From an uncultured Actinomycetes bacterium (lineage in GTDB: Bacteria > Actinomycetota > Geothermincolia > Geothermincolales > RBG-13-55-18): a stretch of 39,609 nt of DNA. The stretch is taken from the NCBI GenBank assembly GCA_937128055.1, contig CAKZMC010000071.1, positions 1 to 39,609 on the forward strand, given 5' to 3'. Position 1 is the stretch's first letter. Each line of letters starts with the position of its first letter. Positions 7,376 through 14,958 of the stretch are shown here, in pieces. The notes beneath the pieces were generated by a model. The model worked only from the letters and a program-made list of their open reading frames with translations. It ran no database searches and was not told the DNA's origin. The position numbers were made by a program, and so were the translations under genes.

Positions 7376-9397
7376 TTAACCGTCTCCGCCGCGCCTCTGC
7401 CTGTCCTCCCGCGCCTGCAGGCGGAGGCGGTGTTTTTCCTTGCGCTTCAGGTCCCCGCCGCCCGCCGCGCTGCCACCCGCCTCTCCCTCTTGCGTCGCTC
7501 CCCCCGCGCCGGGATCCGCGGCGCCCCGGGGCGGCGAGACGGCGCCGGCCTCGATGAGCAGGTCCTGCAGGTGCCGCTGCGCCTCCGCTTCGCTCATGCC
7601 GGCGAACTCGCCCTCCCTGCGCATCATCCTTATGATGGAATCGGTGATGCGCGCCACGCTTTCCTCGCCGATGCGGTAGCGGCGCAGGAATGCATGGTAA
7701 TAAGTGGTAATGGCGGCGGTGGCCGTCCCCCTCACCTCGGGCTTCTCGGAGTTGAGGGCGCGCAGCCAGTTCTTGGGGATGGGCTCGCCCTTCTCTCCCA
7801 TGCGGCGGAATTCCTCCATGGTCTTTTCCTCCCGCTGCGCGGGTTCCTGGCCCGCTTCGCGAGGCTCTTTCGCCGCGCGCGCTCGCGCGGCGTCCGCGCG
7901 CGCGCTTTCTCCCGCGGGCGCCGCGGCAGTTGCGGGGGCGGGGGGTGTGGCGGCGGTGGCCGTCGCCACGCGCTCCTTCCGTGCCGGGCCGGCGGCGGGC
8001 GCGGCGACGCGCGCTCCGGCCGCGGCGCGCTGAGCGGCGGGTGACACCCGTTCCCGTTCCTTCATCTTCACGTTTGCCAGGGCTACCCCGGTGGGCACGA
8101 TGCCCAGCAGGCGCAGGTTGTGCATGGCCTCCAGAGCCGCTTTCCTGGTGCAAAGCCCGGCGTCGATGAAGACCAGGCAGGCCTGGGCTTGGGCCGCCAC
8201 CACCGCGGCGTCCATGGAGCCCGCCAGGGGCGGGGCGTAGAGCACCACCTGGTCGTAGACGCCCTCCAGCTCGCGAAGGTTGTAGGAGAAGGAGGGCAGC
8301 GAGAGCAGGTCGGTGGAATTTTCCCTGCGGGAGCCGGAGGGGAGCAGCGAGAGGTTGGGGATCTTGCTGGCGAGGACACGGCTTTTCAGGTCGCCGTCGC
8401 CGGAGAGGGCCTCCGAGAGGCCGGGCTTGCCGGTGACCCCCAAGAGGCCGCTGAGGGAACCCGCGCGCAGGTCGCAGTCCACCAGCAGGGTATCCCTCCC
8501 CGTGGCGGCGATGCTCATGGCCAGGTTGGCCGCCATCGCCGGGCCCGCCTCGAAGGGTATGGCGGCCACGGCCAGGATGGACCTGGGCGCCTCCCCCTTG
8601 CGGGTGAGGATGAGCCCCGAGCGCAGTTCCGAGTATGCTTCCCAGGTCCGCGATCCCTCGCCGAAGGAGGGCAGCAGCTTTAGCGCCTTATCCCACTTTT
8701 CGCGTGGCAGGATTCCCAGCACCGGGAGCCCGAGCAGCTCTTCCGTCTCCTGTGGCGTGCGGAAGTGGGGGTCGAAATATTCTATAAGCACGGCGATGGT
8801 GAGCCCCAGCACCAGCCCCACGAAAGCCCCCAGGCCCAGGTAGACGAGGGGCTTGGGCTGGGTGGGTTTGCTCGGAGGCACCGCGCGGTTGGTGAAGACC
8901 ATGGTGCCGTTGAGGAGCAGGGACTTGAGGTTGTCGTCGAAGAACTCGTTGGCCTCGCTCTTGAGGGTCTTGAGGGCCAGCACCTCTCCCCAGGTATTGG
9001 CGATGTCCGCCACGCGCGTGGGGCTTATGTCCGAGACGGTTATCTTGATGGAGGTGGAGTTGGTTTCGGGAACGGCGCTCACCTTGTTCAGGAGTTCCTC
9101 GGGCGCGATATCGACCCCCTCCTGCGCGAGGCGCTTGCTCACCGCCTCCGCGACGTCCAGGCCCTCGGCGTAGTTGGCAATGGAGCGCACCAGCACGACG
9201 TATGAGGCCTGGATGGTGGCGTCGGGGAGCTTGGTGGTGGGGTTGTTCGGCGCCATGGCGGAAACGGCTATCTCCACCTTGTAAAGGGGGTCCTGCGTCT
9301 GGGTGATTATGGCCGCCACCAGCAGGGAGATGAGGAGTAAGGCGATGACGATCCATGCCCGCTTCACGATGGCGCGCCCTATGTCAGCGAACTTCAT
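7376..9397 (-). CDS. Wzz-like chain-length protein fused to a degenerate BY-kinase-like domain
   Basis: About 673 residues. Start at ATG 9397 (MKFADIGRAI), with GGAAGG about 8 nt upstream; the earlier track residues have no support. Layout: membrane helix ~15-35, an extracytoplasmic Wzz region (residues ~36-180) ending in a proline-rich PPSKPTQPKP, membrane helix ~185-208, then LIEYFDPHFRTPQETEELLGLPVLG, the standard junction to a bacterial tyrosine kinase domain. That domain keeps the Walker A' strand LLVDCDLRAG. Where the P-loop GxxxxGK(S/T) should be, it has FEAGPAMAANLA, so ATP binding is doubtful. No tyrosine cluster ends the protein. Instead there is an Ala/Pro-rich linker and a helical module (~525-610) followed by a low-complexity basic tail. 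It heads the leftward polysaccharide operon and probably controls chain length and polymerase assembly. Confidence 0.85.
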   Translation of the reverse strand: MKFADIGRAIVKRAWIVIALLLISLLVAAIITQTQDPLYKVEIAVSAMAPNNPTTKLPDATIQASYVVLVRSIANYAEGLDVAEAVSKRLAQEGVDIAPEELLNKVSAVPETNSTSIKITVSDISPTRVADIANTWGEVLALKTLKSEANEFFDDNLKSLLLNGTMVFTNRAVPPSKPTQPKPLVYLGLGAFVGLVLGLTIAVLIEYFDPHFRTPQETEELLGLPVLGILPREKWDKALKLLPSFGEGSRTWEAYSELRSGLILTRKGEAPRSILAVAAIPFEAGPAMAANLAMSIAATGRDTLLVDCDLRAGSLSGLLGVTGKPGLSEALSGDGDLKSRVLASKIPNLSLLPSGSRRENSTDLLSLPSFSYNLRELEGVYDQVVLYAPPLAGSMDAAVVAAQAQACLVFIDAGLCTRKAALEAMHNLRLLGIVPTGVALANVKMKERERVSPAAQRAAAGARVAAPAAGPARKERVATATAATPPAPATAAAPAGESARADAARARAAKEPREAGQEPAQREEKTMEEFRRMGEKGEPIPKNWLRALNSEKPEVRGTATAAITTYYHAFLRRYRIGEESVARITDSIIRMMRREGEFAGMSEAEAQRHLQDLLIEAGAVSPPRGAADPGAGGATQEGEAGGSAAGGGDLKRKEKHRLRLQAREDRQRRGGDG

Positions 9398-9551
9398 TCG
9401 AAAGCCCTTCCTCTTACCGTTCCTTGCTCCGCCCCTTCCGTCCGTTCCCTCGTCTCGTCCACCTCCACCTGCCGCCTCGCGCATAGCCCGCAAGTAAATA
9501 TATCGGTCCGCGCGTCAGGTACTTTATTTTTCGCTGCCCGTTTCAGGGTCC

Positions 9552-9560
9552 ATTATAGCA
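9552..9560 (-). promoter_or_regulatory. Extended -10 promoter for the leftward polysaccharide operon
   Basis: On the minus strand the sequence reads TGCTATAAT, a perfect TATAAT with the TG of an extended -10 element. No good -35 box lies 16-18 bp upstream, which fits an extended -10 promoter. Transcription would start near 9545, about 150 nt before the ATG at 9397. The same TGCTATAAT occurs in front of the LemA-like gene. A perfect TATAAT is rare in this GC-rich DNA. Confidence 0.5.
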
Positions 9561-9687
9561 GGCGGCGGCGCGTCCTTTTTACGTGCGCGGAAAGCCCGGC
9601 TCGCACGGCTTGCTGCCCGGCAGGTCGGCGAGAGGGAGCCCTCAACGCGGCGGTAGAGCGGCGGCGGCAAGGGGGCGCGCGCCTCGG

Positions 9688-9717
9688 TTGTATCGGTTGA
9701 AGGAATATAGTGATAAT
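9688..9717 (+). promoter_or_regulatory. Candidate promoter for the rightward polysaccharide operon
   Basis: TTGTAT (9688-9693), an 18-bp spacer, then GATAAT (9712-9717) in the only AT-rich part of the divergent region. The -35 is weak. It would give a leader of roughly 185 nt before the ATG at 9910. TATAGT at 9706 is an alternative -10 without a good -35. Confidence 0.3.
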
Positions 9718-9793
9718 AAAGTTAATACCGGCCATAACGTGGTGGGGCAAGGCGCCCGCGCGCCGCGCCGGCAGCCCGCGAGACGCCGGACCA

Positions 9794-9816
9794 CCGCCCC
9801 GGGCTCAACGGGGCGG
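9794..9816 (+). promoter_or_regulatory. Strong stem-loop in the leader of the rightward operon
   Basis: CCGCCCCG (9794-9801) and CGGGGCGG (9809-9816) form a perfect 8-bp GC stem with a 7-nt loop. It lies about 95 nt upstream of the ATG at 9910. It is followed by CGGGTTTGTCG, not a real T-run, so it is not a standard terminator. It could be an attenuator part or an mRNA-stabilising structure. Confidence 0.35.
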
Positions 9817-9909
9817 CGGGTTTGTCGATAATATCAGGGAGGACAAGGAGGCCGGTCCTTCCGTCGCGGCGTCTTCGCGCGGGTGCGGGAGGAGAAAGGA
9901 GCCGTGACC

Positions 9910-10713
9910 ATGCAGGGGGATAGAATGCTGAAGCTGCTCAGGGGGTACGCTTTCTACGGGCGCAACCTCCTGGGAGGGAAGATCGTCAACAACGTTCTCG
10001 ACTTCCTGGCCTTCATGGATTACCGGATTTTGATGCTCCTCTCCATGTGGCACCCCGATGCGACCACGAGGATCAAGCTGCTTCGCAAGCGCGGGGTGCA
10101 GATATCGGAAAAGGCCTGGGTGGACCTGGGGGTGTGGATCGAGATGACCACCCCACAGCACGTGATCATCGAGGATTACGCGAAGATCGGCTACGGTGCC
10201 GTGATCTACGCCCACGATGCCTCCTTCAATTCGGTGATCGACCTCCCCATGCGGGTCGTGACCACGCGCATCGGCTACAACGCCGCCATCGGGGCGCGCT
10301 CCCTCATCTTGCCCGGGGTAACCGTGGGGGAGCACAGCGGGGTGATGCCCGGTTCGGTGGTAACCAAGGACGTGCGCCCCCTTACCATAGTGGGCGGGGT
10401 GCCAGCGGAAGAGATGTTCTCCGCCGTGGACCTGGGCCTCGCCTGGCAGGAGGACGTCATCGCCCATCCCGAAAAGTACTACGACCATCCCAATCCCGCC
10501 CGGGCGCCCTCCACCCCCGTCGATCACCTGGTGAAGTGGAGAAAAATGGACGTGAAGGTGAGGGACTGGACGGAGCTGCGCACGGGGACGCCCTTCGACT
10601 ATATCCTGGACGCGAAGTTCAAGAAAGAGTCCCCCGCGGGCGGCGCGTCACCGGAGGAGGAGAGGCAGGCCGGAGAGGGCGGCGGGGAGGAAACCGGTGA
10701 CGGGTCGACGTGA
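9910..10713 (+). CDS. Hexapeptide-repeat (LbH) acyltransferase
   Basis: About 267 residues. ATG at 9910 is chosen because AGAAAGGAG lies 8 nt upstream; the track GTG at 9883 does not have one. After ~75 residues of helical N-terminus, the chain shows isoleucine/valine-led hexapeptide turns: IIEDYAKIGYGAVIYAHDA, then RIGYNAAIGARSLILPGVTVGEHSGVMPGSVVTKDV and IVGGVPAEEM. This is the left-handed beta helix of the galactoside/maltose/serine O-acetyltransferase group, with the His in AHDASF a possible catalytic base. The tail after residue ~235 is Gly/Glu-rich and looks disordered. As the first gene of the rightward operon, it probably O-acetylates a sugar of the repeat unit using acetyl-CoA. The 3' end overlaps the long frame of the next ORF. 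Confidence 0.82.
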   Translation: MQGDRMLKLLRGYAFYGRNLLGGKIVNNVLDFLAFMDYRILMLLSMWHPDATTRIKLLRKRGVQISEKAWVDLGVWIEMTTPQHVIIEDYAKIGYGAVIYAHDASFNSVIDLPMRVVTTRIGYNAAIGARSLILPGVTVGEHSGVMPGSVVTKDVRPLTIVGGVPAEEMFSAVDLGLAWQEDVIAHPEKYYDHPNPARAPSTPVDHLVKWRKMDVKVRDWTELRTGTPFDYILDAKFKKESPAGGASPEEERQAGEGGGEETGDGST

Positions 10714-10759
10714 GCGGACCCCCCCGTGCCGCGAGAAGGGCGGCGGGGGAAGGGGCCTT

Positions 10760-11401
10760 ATGCCGTACGGCGAGGGTTACTACCGCTACCGCGAGTCCAC
10801 GCGCGACTTCCGCATCGAGGCGGAGCTCCTATACGGGTTGCTGAGCCCGCAGCCGGGGAGCCGCATCCTGGAGGTGGGCTGTGGCGGCGGCGCCCTCCTC
10901 GCCTTCCTGGAGGGCAGGGGGCACGAGGCGGTGGGGGTGGACATCCTGGAGGAGGCGGTGCGCCTCGCGGCGGAGGCCGCTCCCTCCAGCCGGGTAGTGC
11001 TGGCGCGGGCGGATGACCTCCCCTTCGCGGACGGCTCCTTCGACCGCCTCGTCAGCCACCACCTGGTGGAGCACCTCGACGATCTCCCGGCCGCGCTGCG
11101 CGAGTGGAGGAGGGTGCTGCGCCCCGGGGGTTCATTAGCCATCTGCACCCCCAACCGCCTTTACCCCAGCCCTCGCATCTTCGACGACCCCGGCCACGTG
11201 CACATCTACGACGGCCGGGAATTGAGGAAGGCCGCGGAGGATGCGGGGTTTACGGTGGAGAGATGTTTCACCGTCTTCCCCCACCTCCTGAGGGACCGTA
11301 TAAGCGTGGCGGTGGGAGTGCCTCTCCACGGGATGTTCTCCCGCCTCCCCCACTTCAGGGAGCGGGGCCGCAGCCTGCTGCTCTCCGCCCGCAGGAGGTG
11401 A
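10760..11401 (+). CDS. Class I SAM-dependent methyltransferase
   Basis: About 213 residues. The ATG at 10760 (MPYGEGYYRYRES) has GGGGAAGGGG about 5 nt upstream; the track GTG at 10697 would overlap the previous gene. Methyltransf_11-type motifs are clear: motif I ILEVGCGGGALL near residue 38, acidic strand end GVDILEEAV, LPFADGSFDRLVSHHLVEHLDD, then WRRVLRPGGSLAICTPN. The late part GHVHIYDGRELRKAAEDAGF is typical of small-molecule methyltransferases that modify sugars or ubiquinone-like compounds. It lies between an O-acetyltransferase and glycosyltransferases, so sugar methylation is the likely role. It resembles the N-terminal half of the tandem methyltransferase at 2843-4279. Substrate position cannot be read. 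Confidence 0.85.
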   Translation: MPYGEGYYRYRESTRDFRIEAELLYGLLSPQPGSRILEVGCGGGALLAFLEGRGHEAVGVDILEEAVRLAAEAAPSSRVVLARADDLPFADGSFDRLVSHHLVEHLDDLPAALREWRRVLRPGGSLAICTPNRLYPSPRIFDDPGHVHIYDGRELRKAAEDAGFTVERCFTVFPHLLRDRISVAVGVPLHGMFSRLPHFRERGRSLLLSARRR

Positions 11402-11410
11402 CGCGCGGGT

Positions 11411-12667
11411 ATGGCCACGTACCGCCTGCTGGTGGTGAACCACGCCGTGGAGATAGGGGGGGCGGAGCGCGTGCTGCTCCGCTTTCTCGCCCGCATGGAC
11501 CGGAGGGTCTTCGAGCCGTCCCTGGCCTGCCCACAGCGCGGCCCCCTGGTGGAGGAGGCGGAGGCCCTCGGGGTGCGCATTCACCTGGGATATCCTACCA
11601 GGAGGCTCCTGCAGGTGAAGAGGAAATCCCTGGGAGGAAAGTGGTGGGCCATCCCAGCCTACCCCTGGGACTTCGCCCGCACCGTGGCGCGCCTCTCCCT
11701 GCTGATGCGGAAGGAAGGGTACGACCTGGTGCTCACCAACAGCGCCAAGGCGGACATCTACGGGAGCCTGGCCGGGTGGCTGGCGCGCAAGCCGGTGGTC
11801 TGGAGGATGCACGATATCGTGGACCGCCGGGCCTTCAGCCGCCTGAACCTCTTTCTCTTCCGCTTTTTCGCCACCTTCTTCGCGGCGCGCGTCCTAGCCG
11901 TTTCCGAGGCCTCGCGCCGCGCCCTCATCGCCCTGGGGGTGGCGGAGGAGAAGGTGGCCGCCTTGCACAACGGCGTGGAGGTGGCGAGGATTCCCGGCGC
12001 GCGCAGGGAGGAGATAAGGAGGGAATGGGGTATCCCGCCCGGGGCTCCCCTGGCCGGGATGGTGGGACGCCTGGTGGGCTGGAAGGGGCCGGAAGTCTTC
12101 CTGGCCGCGGCGGCCGAGGTGTCCCGGATCCTGCCGGAGGCGCGCTTCCTGCTGGTGGGGGACGCCGTTTTCGGCGAGCGCGGCTACCTCGACGACCTCA
12201 GGGAAACGGCCCTGCGGATGGGCCTGGGAGACAGGGCGGTCTTCACCGGCTTCCGCGAGGACGCCCTGGAGATAATGTCTTCGCTCGACCTGCTGGTGCA
12301 CGCCTCCCTCCTGCCGGATCCCCTTCCCACGGTGCTCCTCGAGGCCATGTCCCTGGGGCTGCCGGTGGTGGCCGCGGACGGCGGGGGCGTGCGCGAGATA
12401 GTGGAGGAGGGGATGACCGGGCTGGTGGTGCCTCCCGGCGACGTCCAGGCCCTGGCGCAGGCCGTCGCCTGGCTGCTCTCCCGCCCGCGCGAGGCGCGGG
12501 AGATGGGGGAGGCGGGGAGGAAACGGGCGCAGGTGAGGTTCGACTTGGCGGCGAAGTGCGGGGAGATGGAGCGGGAGCTGCGCGCCGTCCTGGAACGCCG
12601 GCCGCCACGCTTCGCGCGATCACGGCCCGTGGCGGAGAAGGCCCGGCGGCGTGCGGTAGGTAAATAA
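11411..12667 (+). CDS. Glycosyltransferase family 4
   Basis: A 418-residue GT-B glycosyltransferase. The N-terminal acceptor domain begins LLVVNHAVEIGGAERVLLRFL, the GGAE loop common in GT4 enzymes. The donor domain has GMVGRLVGWKGPEVFLAAA, then FTGFREDALEIMSSLDLLVHAS and the EX7E-type segment PDPLPTVLLEAMSLGLPVVA, ending GGVREIVEEGMTGLVVPPGD. It begins 10 bp after the methyltransferase stop, with AGGAGG about 12 nt before the ATG, a rather long spacing. It should add one residue to the polyprenyl-linked repeat at the inner face of the membrane. The last ~20 residues are basic. Specificity is unknown. Confidence 0.88.
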   Translation: MATYRLLVVNHAVEIGGAERVLLRFLARMDRRVFEPSLACPQRGPLVEEAEALGVRIHLGYPTRRLLQVKRKSLGGKWWAIPAYPWDFARTVARLSLLMRKEGYDLVLTNSAKADIYGSLAGWLARKPVVWRMHDIVDRRAFSRLNLFLFRFFATFFAARVLAVSEASRRALIALGVAEEKVAALHNGVEVARIPGARREEIRREWGIPPGAPLAGMVGRLVGWKGPEVFLAAAAEVSRILPEARFLLVGDAVFGERGYLDDLRETALRMGLGDRAVFTGFREDALEIMSSLDLLVHASLLPDPLPTVLLEAMSLGLPVVAADGGGVREIVEEGMTGLVVPPGDVQALAQAVAWLLSRPREAREMGEAGRKRAQVRFDLAAKCGEMERELRAVLERRPPRFARSRPVAEKARRRAVGK

Positions 12668-12706
12668 TGGAAGATGATTGGTGAGGATGACAGGGGAGGC
12701 GACGGC

Positions 12707-13831
12707 ATGATCGTGGGGGTCGAGGGGCGCACCCTGCAGGGAGAGAGGTACGGGGTGGCCAGGTACCTTGTAAACCTGCTGCGGGAGTTGGTCCTCCTGG
12801 AGGGGAACGAGGAGTACGTGGTCTACCTTTCCGGGGATATAGAGCCCCTTCCCTTCGCCTCGCCCCGCTTGCGCACCCGGGTGCTCTCGCGGGCGCCGGG
12901 ACTCGCCTGGAGGCATCTCCGCCTGCCCCTGGCCATGCGCCGGGAAGGGGTGGGCCTGCACTTCTCGCCCTCCTACTTTCTCCCCCTGCTGAAGGTATGC
13001 CCCTCGGTGGTGGTGGTGCACGACCTCACCTTCAAGGCCCACCCCGAGTGGTTCGCGAGGGAGAAGCGTTTCCGCTTCGACGACCTCTTCTGGCGCGAGG
13101 TCAAGCGCGCTGAGAGGATCATCACCGTGAGCGAGCATTCCAAGGGGGACATCGTGCGGCTGTTGGGGGTGGAACCCTCCAGGGTGGAGGTGATATACGA
13201 GGCCCCCGACGCCTTCTTCCGGCCGGTGGAGGACGAGGAGCGCCTCGCCGGGGTGCGCGCCCGCCACGGTTTGCGCCCCGGTTACCTCTTCACCGCCGGG
13301 GCGGTGCATACGAGGCGTAACCTGGAGAGGCTGGTGGAGGCGGTGGCGCGGGCGGAAAGGGAGCTGGGCGAGGGATTGCAGTTGCTCATCCTGGGACAGC
13401 CCGCGCCCTTCAGCCCGCCGGTGGATATAGAGGGCACGGTGAGGCGCAGCGGGTTGCGGGGTCGCGTCGTCCGCCTGGGCTACGTGCCGGAGGAGGAGCT
13501 CCTGCTCCTCTACAACGCCTGCGGCCTCTTCGTCTACCCCTCGCTCTACGAGGGGTTCGGCCTCCCGGTGATAGAGGCCATGGCCTGCGGGACGCCGGTG
13601 GCGTGCTCCGGCGTCACTTCCCTGCCCGAGGTGGCGGGAGAGGCTGCGGCCTATTTCGACCCCCTGGACGTCGAGGGGATGGGCGCGGTCATCGCCTCCC
13701 TTCTCGCCGACTCCGACAGGCGGGAAAGGCTGCGGGAAGCGGGGATGAGGAGGGCGGCGGGTTTTTCCTGGGGGCGCGCGGCGCAGGAGACGCTGCGTGT
13801 CTTCCGCGAGGTGGCGGAAGGAAGAACTTGA
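12707..13831 (+). CDS. Glycosyltransferase family 4
   Basis: About 374 residues. ATG at 12707 (MIVGVEGRTLQGERYGVARYL) has GGGGAGG 7 nt upstream, better than the track start 33 bp earlier. N-terminal GT4 features are the glycine-rich GERYGVARYLVNLL and VVVHDLTFKAHPEW. The donor half shows YLFTAGAVHTRRNLERLVEA and YEGFGLPVIEAMACGTPVACS with SLPEVAGEAA. It belongs to the same subfamily as the enzyme at 1689-2846, since both carry the VHDL, EGFGLP and EAMACGTPV blocks. The pair may be old duplicates now acting on different linkages. It is separated from the previous gene by about 40 bp and is part of the rightward operon. Confidence 0.88.
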   Translation: MIVGVEGRTLQGERYGVARYLVNLLRELVLLEGNEEYVVYLSGDIEPLPFASPRLRTRVLSRAPGLAWRHLRLPLAMRREGVGLHFSPSYFLPLLKVCPSVVVVHDLTFKAHPEWFAREKRFRFDDLFWREVKRAERIITVSEHSKGDIVRLLGVEPSRVEVIYEAPDAFFRPVEDEERLAGVRARHGLRPGYLFTAGAVHTRRNLERLVEAVARAERELGEGLQLLILGQPAPFSPPVDIEGTVRRSGLRGRVVRLGYVPEEELLLLYNACGLFVYPSLYEGFGLPVIEAMACGTPVACSGVTSLPEVAGEAAAYFDPLDVEGMGAVIASLLADSDRRERLREAGMRRAAGFSWGRAAQETLRVFREVAEGRT

Positions 13832-13834
13832 GAG

Positions 13835-13927
13835 ATGGATATTCATGAAAGCCGGGACTTCCCGATATATTATGTAAAGGCGGGAAAGGCGCCGGGCGAG
13901 GGCGCCTTCGGGAAGGCCGGAAGGTGA
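13835..13927 (+). CDS. Possible small ORF (30 aa) between two glycosyltransferases
   Basis: A 30-codon frame beginning MDIHESRDFPIYYVKAG starts 3 bp after the GT4 stop. It ends with a TGA that overlaps the next gene's GTG start as GTGA. GGAAGGAAG lies about 10 nt before the ATG. It is too short for the ORF track and has no recognised motif. The arrangement would allow translational coupling, but a chance frame is quite possible. Confidence 0.25.
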   Translation: MDIHESRDFPIYYVKAGKAPGEGAFGKAGR

Positions 13928-14958
13928 GGTCGGTACGCGAAAGGTCGGCGGCGATGGAGAGCAAGGCGCGGCAGCAGGGGGAGGAATTCCGGCCCCGGGT
14001 GAGCGCGGTGATACCCAACTGGCACCGCAGGGATGACCTGCGGGAGGCCATCCTGGCCATCAAGGCGCAGACCTATCCCGTGGAGGAGATAATCATCGTT
14101 GACAATAATTCCCAGGACGGGACGCGGGAGATGGTCAGGGAGGAGTTCCCGGAGGTCCTCTTCATCCAGTCACCGCACAACATCGTCATCCAGGCCCTGA
14201 ACATCGGGGCCAAGACCGCCTCGGGGGACATCGTCCTCCACCAGGACAACGACGGGGTGCTGGCGCCCGACGCGGTGGAGCGCATGGTGAAGGTGTTCGC
14301 CTCCGACCCGCGCATCGCCGTGGTGCACTGCCGGAACCTGTATTACGACACCGGTGAGGTCTTCGACCCCCTGCGCTGGTTCACTCCCGAGGAGCACGCG
14401 TCGGATGGCGTTTTCGACGTGCCCTCCTTCCACGGCAACGGCGCCATGATGCGGAAAGACGTCCTGGAGGAGATAGGCTACATCGAGCCGGAGATACTCC
14501 TCTACCAGTTCGAGCGCAACATCTCCGCCAAGGCCATCGACCGCGGCTACCGCATCGTGTACCATCCCGCCGCCACCATCCGGCACAAGATATCCCGGGA
14601 GGTGCGCGACCCCGGGCACCGCCTTTACATCACCATGACCGGGGGCTGGTGGTACCTGGCGCGATTCTACCCGGCGGGCCAGGCGTGCAAGAAGGCCTTC
14701 CAGTACCTGGTCTTCTTCGTCCTGTACTCCATCAAGCACCGCACCTTCCGGCAGTTCTTCCGCGGCATCTTCGATACCCTGCTGGGGCTTCCCCAGGTAC
14801 TTAGGGGGCGCTGTGTCCTCTCCCCGGAGACGGTGAGATTCCTGGAGAGCAAGCCCTACGAGACTGCCTTGATAAAGTACGGCTCGCTGGACACGGCACG
14901 CAGATTCCTGCGAGGGCTTTCCGAAGGCAAGAAGCGAAGGAGGGACGGCGGCACATGA
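13924..14958 (+). CDS. Glycosyltransferase family 2
   Basis: A 344-residue GT-A glycosyltransferase. The start is GTG at 13924 with GGAAGG 7 nt upstream. The N-terminal fold is clear: VSAVIPNWHRRDDLREAILAIKAQTYPVEEIIIVDNNSQDGT, with the metal/nucleotide region HQDNDGVLAPDA in place of a plain DxD. The acceptor side has FHGNGAMMRKDVLEEIGYIEP and a conserved-looking ED-like position in EILLYQFERNIS. This resembles rhamnosyl/galactosyl GT2 enzymes such as the WbbL type. The C-terminal third contains hydrophobic stretches (WWYLARFYPAG, YLVFFVLYSI) that suggest membrane association. The stop overlaps the next gene's ATG as ATGA. Confidence 0.86.
   Translation: MRSVRERSAAMESKARQQGEEFRPRVSAVIPNWHRRDDLREAILAIKAQTYPVEEIIIVDNNSQDGTREMVREEFPEVLFIQSPHNIVIQALNIGAKTASGDIVLHQDNDGVLAPDAVERMVKVFASDPRIAVVHCRNLYYDTGEVFDPLRWFTPEEHASDGVFDVPSFHGNGAMMRKDVLEEIGYIEPEILLYQFERNISAKAIDRGYRIVYHPAATIRHKISREVRDPGHRLYITMTGGWWYLARFYPAGQACKKAFQYLVFFVLYSIKHRTFRQFFRGIFDTLLGLPQVLRGRCVLSPETVRFLESKPYETALIKYGSLDTARRFLRGLSEGKKRRRDGGT

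Larger units (their letters stand above)
9398..9909. other. Divergent intergenic control region of the polysaccharide locus
   Basis: About 510 bp with no gene that can be supported. It separates the leftward wzz-like operon from the rightward acyltransferase operon, and so should hold both promoters. Within it are a leftward extended -10 (9552-9557), a weaker rightward promoter candidate (9688-9717) and a strong stem-loop in the rightward leader (9794-9816), each listed separately. The middle is locally AT-rich compared with the genes on each side. Confidence 0.6.

Noticed and set aside
7182-8153. N-terminal extension of the 900-residue flippase ORF
   Set aside because: It overlaps the Wzz-like gene in another frame and is an Arg/Gly/Pro-rich shadow. 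The flippase homology begins only after 7181.
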